From an uncultured Bacteroidales bacterium (GTDB lineage Bacteria; Bacteroidota; Bacteroidia; Bacteroidales; Paludibacteraceae): 8,306 nucleotides of DNA. The stretch is from contig CAMFEN010000033.1 of the NCBI GenBank assembly GCA_945949375.1, forward strand, positions 1-8,306, in the 5' to 3' direction. Each line of letters starts with the position of its first letter. The stretch's first letter is position 1. Under the pieces are notes generated by a model, which ran no database searches, had not been told where the DNA came from, and saw only the letters and a list, made by a program, of their open reading frames with translations. The position numbers and the translations under genes are program-made. This document shows positions 1-5,243 of this stretch, in pieces.

Positions 1-1
1 G

Positions 2-364
2 TTGGCTCAGTATGCGGGCCATGCCGATTGGGAGCACTATCTGGCGCATTTGGCTGCCGCAGACGGCGCAGAGTCAGACACTTTCGCGGGCGAAGGTATC
101 CGCACGGGAGAACTGCAAGTGGGCGACCGCGTGCTGCTGTCGTGGTTACCCAACCGCCGTTGCATAGTGCGCTACGAGGGCGAACTGCGCTATGTGGTGG
201 AAGAGCAGGAGAACAGCAAACTGCGTGCCGGCGACCGCTTTGAGGCGGCGTGCTTTCTGCTCGGGCAACCGATGTATCTGGATAATCTTGTGCGTGGGGA
301 TATGCCCGCTACCTCGTATGTGGCAGGAAGTAAGCACGGACTTCATCGCGTGGAGAAACTATGA
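2..364 (+). CDS. C-terminal part of an unrecognised protein, cut by the window start
   Basis: The frame is already open at the first bases, so this is very probably the 3' end of a longer gene; the TTG at position 2 is not a credible start. About 120 residues are visible. Their second half looks beta-rich and small-domain-like: a GELQVGDRVLLSWLP stretch, then RCIVRYEGELRYVV, NSKLRAGDRF and PMYLDNLV, ending in a basic tail (SKHGLHRVEKL). The repeated 'xxxGDRhxh' pattern resembles a small beta-barrel such as PilZ or SH3-like folds, but I do not recognise the family and that is only an impression. Its TGA overlaps the ATG of the next gene in the sequence ATGA, which normally means translational coupling, so it probably acts together with the downstream membrane kinase-like protein. 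No signal peptide or membrane segment is seen in the visible part. Confidence 0.75.
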   Translation: MAQYAGHADWEHYLAHLAAADGAESDTFAGEGIRTGELQVGDRVLLSWLPNRRCIVRYEGELRYVVEEQENSKLRAGDRFEAACFLLGQPMYLDNLVRGDMPATSYVAGSKHGLHRVEKL

Positions 365-1443
365 CAACGGACTCTACTTCTACCTCTGGCTTCTTGAATC
401 CCGAAGACCTTACCTCGCAGTGGGCGGAGGTTACACTCCTTCAAGCGCGCAGGCGCAATGTGCTGTATCGCGCGAAGCGCTACGGCAGGTGGTTCATCCT
501 GAAGACGCTCAGCGAGGACTGCCAAGACCTGACAGACTATCGTTTGCTCCAAGAGCGGGAGTTTCAGATAGGTTTCTCGCTCCACCATCCGAACATTGTA
601 GAGACCTACTCTATAGAGGAAGTGCCCACTGTGGGGCGCAGTATTGTTATAGAATATGTGGATGGCACCACGCTCGCGCAATGGCTTTCTACGCGCCCCT
701 CGTATGGCGCAAGGGTACGGATATGGAACCAACTGACCGATGTGCGGGAGTACTTAGAGAGCCGCCAGATGGAGCACCACGACCTGAAAGCGGATAATAT
801 CCTTATCACCCGCGATGGGAAGTACCTCAAGCTGATAGACTTTGGTCTGAGCGGCACAGAGGCAGGTCGCTCGGATGAGCGGGACCTCTCGCGGCTGTAT
901 CGAATGCTGTTCCCGAACAGTCTGCAGCGCATGTGGATGCGCGGCGCGAAATGGATAGGTGGGATGGCGATAGTGTGTGCCATCTTGCTGGTGATGGCTA
1001 TCGTGTTTCTATTGGTCAGGAGAGACCGCATTGCCGCGTATATGCAACAAGAGCAGACCTTGCAGGAGATAAGCAGACAATACGAGGTAGAGGCGGAGAA
1101 GTGGCAACAGGCAGCGATAGAAGCGAAAGAGCAGTATGAATACTATCAAACTGCCAATATCCAAGATGAGCGCACCCGACAGGAGAAAGCTCTTGAGGAG
1201 GTGAGTCGCCGCTTAGACACAGAGTTTGCAGTATGGGATAAAGCCATAGCAGATGCAGACCCTAAGACCTATATGGAGATACTTGAGGTGTTAAATTCCA
1301 TGATACAAGCCTCGTGGGTGATACGCGATTCGTTCATCAACTGCTATCCCGAGAACGACCCTCTGCACTATACCATCTTCGACCTGTGGACGCAGCGGAG
1401 TATGGAAAAGCAGAATGAGATTCAGCAGCGTTTCCTTCCCTGA
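361..1443 (+). CDS. Compact membrane-anchored protein kinase-like protein with a C-terminal coiled coil
   Basis: 360 residues. Residues about 20-186 form a minimal Hanks-type kinase domain: an ATP-binding lysine in FILKTL (K48), a candidate helix-C glutamate (E65 or E67), a hinge IEYVDG (97-102), a catalytic loop HHDLKADN (139-146; HRD Arg replaced by His, D141 and N146 kept) and DFG (160-162). The glycine-rich loop is degenerate (LLQARRRNVLYRA, no glycine). After DFG only about ten residues precede a helix-F-like segment DERDLSRLYRML, so the usual activation segment and APE motif are missing, as is the rest of the C-lobe. One strong membrane helix follows (about 198-219), then a Glu/Gln/Arg-rich predicted coiled coil (about 221-285) and a tail with no recognised domain. 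The lysines and arginines flanking the helix allow a cytosolic kinase with an outside C-terminus. The ATG overlaps the previous stop codon. Catalytic Lys, Asp and Asn remain, so it may be active or a nucleotide-binding pseudokinase. The substrate is unknown. Confidence 0.8.
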   Translation: MTTDSTSTSGFLNPEDLTSQWAEVTLLQARRRNVLYRAKRYGRWFILKTLSEDCQDLTDYRLLQEREFQIGFSLHHPNIVETYSIEEVPTVGRSIVIEYVDGTTLAQWLSTRPSYGARVRIWNQLTDVREYLESRQMEHHDLKADNILITRDGKYLKLIDFGLSGTEAGRSDERDLSRLYRMLFPNSLQRMWMRGAKWIGGMAIVCAILLVMAIVFLLVRRDRIAAYMQQEQTLQEISRQYEVEAEKWQQAAIEAKEQYEYYQTANIQDERTRQEKALEEVSRRLDTEFAVWDKAIADADPKTYMEILEVLNSMIQASWVIRDSFINCYPENDPLHYTIFDLWTQRSMEKQNEIQQRFLP

Positions 1444-1477
1444 AAATGGTGCATTATGCCTTATCCGGTTAGCAACT

Positions 1478-1497
1478 GTACGGACGGATATCCGTAC
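1478..1497 (+). terminator. Stem-loop 35 bp after the kinase gene, possible terminator
   Basis: Arms GTACGGA (1478-1484) and TCCGTAC (1491-1497) are perfectly complementary around a 6-nt loop and are followed by TTT. An overlapping perfect 12-bp palindrome (ACGGATATCCGT, 1484-1495) gives an alternative register. The position just after the rightward operon fits transcription termination, but the T-run is short, so a protein site or chance palindrome is possible. Confidence 0.35.
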
Positions 1498-1517
1498 TTT
1501 ATAAGCACTCTGTTACG

Positions 1518-1533
1518 AGACGGTAAGCCGTCT
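1518..1533. other. Short hairpin AGACGG / CCGTCT in the convergent junction
   Basis: A 6-bp perfect stem with a TAAG loop. It is followed on the + strand by A-runs, which means it has no U-tract in that direction; read leftward it is preceded, not followed, by T-runs. It may add to end-of-transcript structure between the convergent genes, but no definite function can be given. Confidence 0.3.
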
Positions 1534-1578
1534 ATCTCGAAAAAAGGACGAAAAAAGAACGAGGGAGTAACAAGCCAA

Positions 1579-1613
1579 ACACGGCAACGACACGGCAACG
1601 ACACGGCAACGAC
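1579..1613. repeat. 11-bp tandem repeat (ACACGGCAACG), three perfect copies
   Basis: Three identical head-to-tail copies of ACACGGCAACG occupy 1579-1611 and a fourth starts with AC. It lies in the non-coding junction between convergent genes, so slippage would cost nothing there. It is a simple VNTR and not a CRISPR, as there are no spacers. The rest of the 264-bp junction contains no gene I can support. Confidence 0.85.
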
Positions 1614-1666
1614 TCGAACCAATAAGCAGAGAAGAAGCATGTTCCGTCTCCGCAGGCAATAAAGGA

Positions 1667-1688
1667 GGTGCGGTCTCCAGGCCGCACC
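1667..1688 (-). terminator. GC-rich hairpin after the leftward operon, probable terminator
   Basis: GGTGCGG (1667-1673) pairs with CCGCACC (1682-1688). The stem extends by a T-G wobble (1674/1681) and a C-G pair (1675/1680) to nine pairs with a 4-nt TCCA loop. In the leftward direction it starts 19 bases beyond the stop codon of the DUF3298 gene and is followed by TCCTTTATT, a weak T-rich tract. Stem strength and placement favour transcript termination or 3'-end stabilisation of the leftward operon. Confidence 0.55.
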
Positions 1689-1707
1689 AAAGAAGAAGGA
1701 TTGGCTT

Positions 1708-2550
1708 TTAGTTTCTCAGCAGATGTCGGATGGAGTCCCATGAGAGAGAGATTTGGATACAGCCCATTGCGTAGGGGGCTATCTCATAGGGATTATAGAC
1801 GTAAGTGATGCCCTCATCGGTTACATAGAAATTCTCGTTAGGCACCACGTCAGCGACGCTGTAGCCCAGTCGGCGCAAATCTTTCTTGGTCTCTGCTTCA
1901 TCGGTCTGTGCGATGAGGGCTTCGAGCAAGAGGGTTTTCAGCTGTTCGTAGTAATCATCGATGAAAAGGTCTTGTTCACTCACCGCGTCGCCCGTCTGCA
2001 AATCGTAGTTTTGGATAAGCAAGTAGCGGTTTCCGTGGGCACCGCCGGTATATTCGTACACGTCCATAGCATAACTCCAGAGGGATGGGATATTGTTTAG
2101 TGGTAAGCAGTTGCCTATTGGTGCTGCGGAGATGATGAGTTCTTCGTTAAAGAGCGTTTCACCGAAGGATTCATCCTCGTGGTCGATAGCCCACTCTTGG
2201 AGAAGTGGTAAGTTGTTTTGGATATACTCGTTATGCTTCATGGCAGCATATGCCTCTATCGCCTGCTGCGGACGCATGTCGAGGAAAGCATCGCCCAACA
2301 CCGTTTGGCAAACGGCACGTTGCAGTTTTACAAGCACCTCGGCGGAGGCATTGACAGCCACCGGGTAGGCATAACGGATGGAGAACGTGAGATTACTCTC
2401 CTGCCCATCCTCAAGATACGCTACCTTTTCGAAGATGTATTCCTTACAGAGCACTTGCGGCATGGAGAGGCGATGTATAGCACCAGACAATGCCGCTACC
2501 ATTCCTACCAACACGATGGTAAGCCATGAATAAAGAATGTCTTTTCGCAT
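1708..2550 (-). CDS. Membrane-tethered or exported DUF3298/RsiV-like protein
   Basis: 280 residues. Residues about 6-25 form one hydrophobic segment after a short basic start (MRKD), so the protein is exported or anchored in the inner membrane with its body outside the cytoplasm. There is no lipobox; the nearest cysteine (C35) has the wrong context. About residues 40-165 look like the N-terminal (DUF4163/PdaC-like) half, ending in the characteristic YEYTGGAHGN (165-174). A DUF3298-like half follows, with NYDLQTGDAVSEQDLF (181-196) and FYVTDEGITYVYNPYEIAPY (241-260) near the C-terminus. In related proteins this pair of domains forms the extracytoplasmic part of the anti-sigma factor RsiV or of deacetylases, but neither an anti-sigma helix nor a catalytic domain is present here, so the molecular role is open. 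It starts 53 bp after the gtrA-family gene on the same strand and probably shares its transcript. The family call rests on recognised motifs only. Confidence 0.85.
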   Translation of the reverse strand: MRKDILYSWLTIVLVGMVAALSGAIHRLSMPQVLCKEYIFEKVAYLEDGQESNLTFSIRYAYPVAVNASAEVLVKLQRAVCQTVLGDAFLDMRPQQAIEAYAAMKHNEYIQNNLPLLQEWAIDHEDESFGETLFNEELIISAAPIGNCLPLNNIPSLWSYAMDVYEYTGGAHGNRYLLIQNYDLQTGDAVSEQDLFIDDYYEQLKTLLLEALIAQTDEAETKKDLRRLGYSVADVVPNENFYVTDEGITYVYNPYEIAPYAMGCIQISLSWDSIRHLLRN

Positions 2551-2569
2551 GTTTAGTTGAAAGTTTATT

Positions 2570-2590
2570 AGCAGGCTGCCTGCGCACCCG
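2570..2590 (-). repeat. REP-like palindrome, short-loop copy
   Basis: On the minus strand it begins CGGGTGCGCAGGC and closes with GCCTGCT. GCAGGC and GCCTGC pair with a one-base nominal loop (in practice a 5-bp stem and 3-nt loop). It lies between the stop of the gtrA-family gene and the start of the DUF3298 gene. The 13-base left part and the 7-base right part are identical to the palindrome at the end of rsmA, in the same orientation relative to the upstream gene, so they are two copies of one dispersed family. Confidence 0.65.
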
Positions 2591-2603
2591 GACAGTTAGA
2601 AGA

Positions 2604-3089
2604 TTAGCGAAAGGAGAAGTATTTTTGCCCGATGAAACTGATAGCCACCGTGATACAAGTGATGAACATCTTGCTGGGCGTGGGATACCAACCAAAGAGT
2701 TCTACGCAGAGTTTCAAGCCGAAATAGTTCACCAGCAGGTTTACCGCCACGATAAGGATATAGCGTCCAAACTGTCTCCATCCGCGGAGCGAAGATTGAA
2801 TGAAAGTAACATACTTATTGAGCCAAAAGCCTGTCAGCAGGGTGATTGGGAAAACAATACATAGCGTGAGTATATGCGGGGTTATACACAGTTCGAAGCC
2901 GCAGAGGGTGAAATACTGCAAGTCGTGTCCCACGCCATAGTTGTAAATCAAGAAATAGAGCACCCAGTCAAGCACCATATTCCCACCACCACAAGCAGCA
3001 TAACGAAACAATTGCTCAGGAATGAACTTATTGAAAGGGAGATAGAAAAAATCAATAATTTTTGTAATAAATCGCGCTAATGCTTGCAT
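2604..3089 (-). CDS. GtrA-family four-helix membrane protein
   Basis: 161 residues, the normal size for the GtrA family. Four hydrophobic helices are visible at about 28-50, 71-91, 108-130 and 138-156. Family hallmarks are FRYAACGGGNMVLDWVLYF in helix 1 (compare the usual 'Rfxx-V-Gxxnt-ld'), FWLNKYVTF after helix 2 (88-96) and ISFIGQKYFSFR at the C-terminus. GtrA proteins are thought to move or present polyprenyl-phosphate-linked sugars across the inner membrane for cell-surface glycan decoration. No glycosyltransferase partner is in this window, so the substrate cannot be inferred. The start chosen is the ATG at 3087-3089, about 40 nt downstream of the start site predicted from a good promoter match. 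The next gene on the same strand begins 53 bp after the stop. It diverges from rsmA. Confidence 0.92.
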   Translation of the reverse strand: MQALARFITKIIDFFYLPFNKFIPEQLFRYAACGGGNMVLDWVLYFLIYNYGVGHDLQYFTLCGFELCITPHILTLCIVFPITLLTGFWLNKYVTFIQSSLRGWRQFGRYILIVAVNLLVNYFGLKLCVELFGWYPTPSKMFITCITVAISFIGQKYFSFR

Positions 3090-3114
3090 TTTTGAAAAAA
3101 AAGTAGTAATTTTG
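3083..3114 (+). promoter_or_regulatory. Predicted Bacteroidetes-type promoter for rsmA
   Basis: TTG at 3084-3086, a 20-bp spacer, then TAATTTTG at 3107-3114, an exact match to the known Bacteroidetes -33/-7 pattern (TTTG, 19-21 bp, TAnnTTTG). Transcription would start near 3121 and give rsmA a leader of about 100 nt. The -33 element overlaps the start codon of the divergent gtrA-family gene. Prediction from sequence only. Confidence 0.65.
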
Positions 3115-3144
3115 CCGCCGAAATGAAATCGCTTGCAAAATTAC
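3106..3144. promoter_or_regulatory. Perfect 10-bp inverted repeat carrying the two -7 boxes
   Basis: GTAATTTTGC (3106-3115) and GCAAAATTAC (3135-3144) are exact reverse complements 19 bp apart. Each arm contains a -7 box, one per strand. It could be simply two promoters in mirror image, or an operator for a symmetric regulator covering both. Confidence 0.7.
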
Positions 3145-3166
3145 AATAATTTTTGGAAATACGCAA
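3136..3166 (-). promoter_or_regulatory. Predicted Bacteroidetes-type promoter for the leftward gtrA-family operon
   Basis: Read on the minus strand: TTG (complement of 3164-3166), a 20-bp spacer, then TAATTTTG (complement of 3136-3143), again an exact consensus match. Predicted start near 3129, leader about 40 nt. It lies downstream of the rsmA promoter and points at it, so the two promoters face each other. Confidence 0.65.
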
Positions 3167-3219
3167 GCGGAGGAAGAAAAAATTGAACGATTAGGTTATG
3201 GACGATTATCACCAAGAGA

Positions 3220-4011
3220 ATGCAACAAGTACGCGCCAAGAAATTTTTGGGTCAGCACTTCTTGAAGGACCTGAGTGTCGCCCAACGGATTGCTGAGACC
3301 ATTTCCTCCGGAAGAGTTCTGGAGATAGGACCCGGTATGGGAGTTCTCACGCAGTTTCTACTGAAAAATCCCGATATAGACTTGACAGCCATAGAGATAG
3401 ACCGCGAGAGCGTGGTTTATCTCAAAGAGTGGTACCCTGAACTGCACCTGATAGAAGGTGATTTTCTGAAGCTCGACCTCGCCACGCTATACCCAGATGG
3501 GGAATTCTGCGTGATAGGCAACTATCCCTACAACATATCCAGTCAGATATTCTTCAAGGTATTGGAGAATAAAGACCGTATTCCCGTCTGCTCGGGGATG
3601 ATACAGAAAGAGGTGGCTGAGCGTTTGGCGTCGAAGCCGGGCAACAAAGCCTACGGCATCCTATCTGTGCTGCTGCAAGCGTATTACGACATAGAATACC
3701 TCTTTACGGTGGATGAGCATGTTTTCAACCCTCCACCAAAGGTGAAGTCTGCCGTTATCCGCATGACGCGTAATAGTCGTCAGCACCTCGATTGCGATGA
3801 AACGTTGTTCAAGCAAGTAGTGAAAACGGCTTTCAACCAACGGCGCAAACAGATGCGCAACTCCCTGCAATCATTGGTAGGTAAAGGAAATCCCCTATTG
3901 GAAAACCCCATCTTCACCAAACGACCGGAGCAACTGAGCGTGGAGGAGTTTGTGGAAATAACAAAGATGATAGGCAGATGCTCGGGTGCGCAGGCGTCCC
4001 CGCCTGCTTGA
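3220..4011 (+). CDS. rsmA: 16S rRNA (adenine(1518)-N6/adenine(1519)-N6)-dimethyltransferase RsmA
   Basis: 263 residues, the usual length. RsmA (KsgA) uses S-adenosylmethionine to dimethylate two adjacent adenines in helix 45 of 16S rRNA late in small-subunit assembly. Visible are the N-terminal signature VRAKKFLGQHFLKD (4-17), SAM-binding motif I LEIGPGMG (34-41), the acidic end of motif II in AIEID (57-61), GDF (80-82), catalytic motif IV GNYPYNIS (100-107), VFNPPPKVKSAV (168-179) and the C-terminal FNQRRKQMRNSL (205-216). The ATG at 3220 places the signature right at the N-terminus; an ATG at 3198 is in another frame. The last nine residues (SGAQASPPA) are encoded by a REP-like palindrome, and a family-typical protein would end near residue 251. 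It diverges from the gtrA-family gene and is followed 90 bp later by corA. Loss of RsmA gives kasugamycin resistance in other bacteria. Confidence 0.97.
   Translation: MQQVRAKKFLGQHFLKDLSVAQRIAETISSGRVLEIGPGMGVLTQFLLKNPDIDLTAIEIDRESVVYLKEWYPELHLIEGDFLKLDLATLYPDGEFCVIGNYPYNISSQIFFKVLENKDRIPVCSGMIQKEVAERLASKPGNKAYGILSVLLQAYYDIEYLFTVDEHVFNPPPKVKSAVIRMTRNSRQHLDCDETLFKQVVKTAFNQRRKQMRNSLQSLVGKGNPLLENPIFTKRPEQLSVEEFVEITKMIGRCSGAQASPPA
3983..4008 (+). repeat. REP-like palindrome overlapping the rsmA 3' end
   Basis: GCAGGCG (3990-3996) and CGCCTGC (4001-4007) form a perfect 7-bp stem with a TCCC loop, preceded by CGGGTGC. It shares 13 bases at its left end and 7 at its right end with the minus-strand element at 2570-2590. 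It lies inside the rsmA frame, with the TGA stop immediately after it. A second, weaker pairing uses CCTGC (4003-4007) with GCAGG (4016-4020). Confidence 0.7.
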
Positions 4012-4039
4012 AATAGCAGGTAGTCAGAGTAGGGGCACT

Positions 4040-4091
4040 CATAATTCTTATCTCCGCTACGCTCCGAACGATTTTTTCATAATTCATAATT
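4040..4091. repeat. AT-rich leader of corA with repeated CATAATT
   Basis: CATAATT occurs three times: once at 4040-4046 and twice in tandem at 4078-4091, just before AACAATT and the corA start. ATT/AAT-rich strings of this kind are common between Bacteroidales genes. No consensus promoter is visible in the 90 bp between rsmA and corA, so corA may be read from the rsmA promoter. Confidence 0.45.
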
Positions 4092-4101
4092 AACAATTCC
4101 C

Positions 4102-5052
4102 ATGGCAGAACTTAGGATATTCTATAAAGACAGTGAGAAGATAAAGGTGGCAAAGACCATCAATATGCTCAAAGAACTGGATAAGAAAGATATTATCTGG
4201 ATAGATTTGTTGGACGTAAGCGACAAGACGGAGGATACGCTGGAGGGCTTCTTGAAGATTGATATTCAGGAAGATGAAGAAATGGAAGAGATTGAGATGT
4301 CGTCACGATACATACAAACCGACGATTCTATCGTTGCTAATAGCAACTTCCTTACCGCCAATTATGAGATGGAGCCTGTAAACTTCATCCTGAAAAACAG
4401 CATATTGGTAACGAGCCGCGACGTGGAGTTGGCATCGTTCAATGAGACGGTGAAGAAGATGTTTGTGAACACCCGTAATTTTCCCACGGGCTACCATGTG
4501 TTAGTAGCATTGATGGAGACACGTGTGGAGAAGGACGCCGACATGATTGAGGACGCGACGGACATGATTACTACGTTGTCCCAGAAACTGACCGGACATA
4601 ACGGTAGTGTGGATGAGGATGTGCTGATACAAATCAAGGACTTACAGGAGAAGGTTACTATTATTCGACAGAATATCATGGATAAACAGCGTGTGATAAG
4701 CAACTTCCTCAAGTGCGATTTCTTCCCCGCTGAGTTGCAACCGCGATTGACGATGATTATCAAGGATATCAATTCGTTGTTCGACTACACACGATTCGGA
4801 TTCGACCGCTTGGACTACCTGCAAGATACTTTCCTCGGTTTGGTTAACATTGAGCAGAACAAGATTATCAAGATATTTACCGTGGTGAATGTGGTATTCC
4901 TGCCTCCGACGCTGGTTGCGAGTCTGTATGGTATGAACTTTGACTTTATGCCCGAACTTCACTGGTACTTAGGCTACCCGTTTGCTATCCTGCTGATGGT
5001 AGTATTCACAGTAGCTATCTTACTCTATTTCAAGTGGAAAAAGTGGCTTTGA
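4102..5052 (+). CDS. corA: CorA-family magnesium (divalent cation) channel
   Basis: 316 residues, typical for CorA. CorA forms a homopentameric inner-membrane channel that lets Mg2+ (often also Co2+ or Ni2+) into the cell and closes when internal Mg2+ binds its cytoplasmic domain. The first about 250 residues are the soluble funnel, acidic near the N-terminus (DIQEDEEMEEIE, 54-65) and helical further on (140-250). Two C-terminal membrane helices follow at about 256-276 and 289-309. The signature YGMN (276-279) lies at the end of the first helix, and the loop MPEL (283-286) carries the conserved glutamate. The C-terminus ends in the usual basic KWKKWL. An in-frame TAA at 4087-4089 supports the ATG at 4102 as the start. 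In several Bacteroidales genomes I recall mgtE, not corA, next to rsmA, so this may be a local replacement; that comparison is from memory. Confidence 0.95.
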   Translation: MAELRIFYKDSEKIKVAKTINMLKELDKKDIIWIDLLDVSDKTEDTLEGFLKIDIQEDEEMEEIEMSSRYIQTDDSIVANSNFLTANYEMEPVNFILKNSILVTSRDVELASFNETVKKMFVNTRNFPTGYHVLVALMETRVEKDADMIEDATDMITTLSQKLTGHNGSVDEDVLIQIKDLQEKVTIIRQNIMDKQRVISNFLKCDFFPAELQPRLTMIIKDINSLFDYTRFGFDRLDYLQDTFLGLVNIEQNKIIKIFTVVNVVFLPPTLVASLYGMNFDFMPELHWYLGYPFAILLMVVFTVAILLYFKWKKWL

Positions 5053-5056
5053 ACAA

Positions 5057-5113
5057 GTTTTCGACAATCGATATAGAAAACCTGTTGAATACGTTTAGAA
5101 AGCAGGAGTTTTC
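5057..5113 (+). other. Overlapping inverted repeats between corA and nadA
   Basis: GTTTTC (5057-5062), GAAAAC (5076-5081) and GTTTTC (5108-5113) allow two mutually exclusive hairpins; the second is strengthened by CCTG/CAGG (5081-5084 with 5103-5106, sharing one base). A small ATACT-GAAA-AGTAT hairpin follows at 5147-5160. They could form the corA transcript end or a nadA leader structure. The 191-bp gap holds no ORF and no good promoter match that I can see. Confidence 0.25.
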
Positions 5114-5243
5114 AAATCGTTCTACTTATCATCTACAAACGACGATATACTGAAAAGTATTGAAAATCTTTGTGTTGTAGGGTTTATGAACTATTTGAAC
5201 ACAATAATATAATCAAAAGAATTTTAATTAAAAAGATAATAAT

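Noticed and set aside
1579..1613. Possible CRISPR array
   Set aside because: The 11-bp units are directly adjacent without spacers and far too short for CRISPR repeats.
1456..1662. 68-residue ORF in the convergent junction
   Set aside because: It runs through the hairpins and the 11-bp tandem repeat, is low in complexity and resembles no protein family; it is most likely an accidental open frame.
1661..1669. Shine-Dalgarno-like AAAGGAGGT
   Set aside because: No start codon with an ORF follows it on the + strand, and it forms part of the hairpin after the leftward operon; Bacteroidota genes here do not use such motifs.
2440..2460. Lipoprotein signal in the DUF3298 protein (C35)
   Set aside because: Residues before the cysteine (PQVL) do not fit a lipobox and it lies about ten residues after the hydrophobic segment.
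1753..2529. Several 90-115 residue + strand ORFs opposite the DUF3298 gene
   Set aside because: They are antisense shadows of a gene with recognisable domain motifs and have no family features of their own.
3198..3200. Upstream ATG as the rsmA start
   Set aside because: It is not in the rsmA frame; the ATG at 3220 gives the canonical N-terminus.
5165..5172. AATCTTTG as a nadA -7 box
   Set aside because: It has one mismatch to TAnnTTTG, and no TTG lies about 20 bp upstream.
5053..5243. NAD+-sensing riboswitch before nadA
   Set aside because: I could not recognise the conserved core of a known NAD+ riboswitch, and those known are from other phyla.
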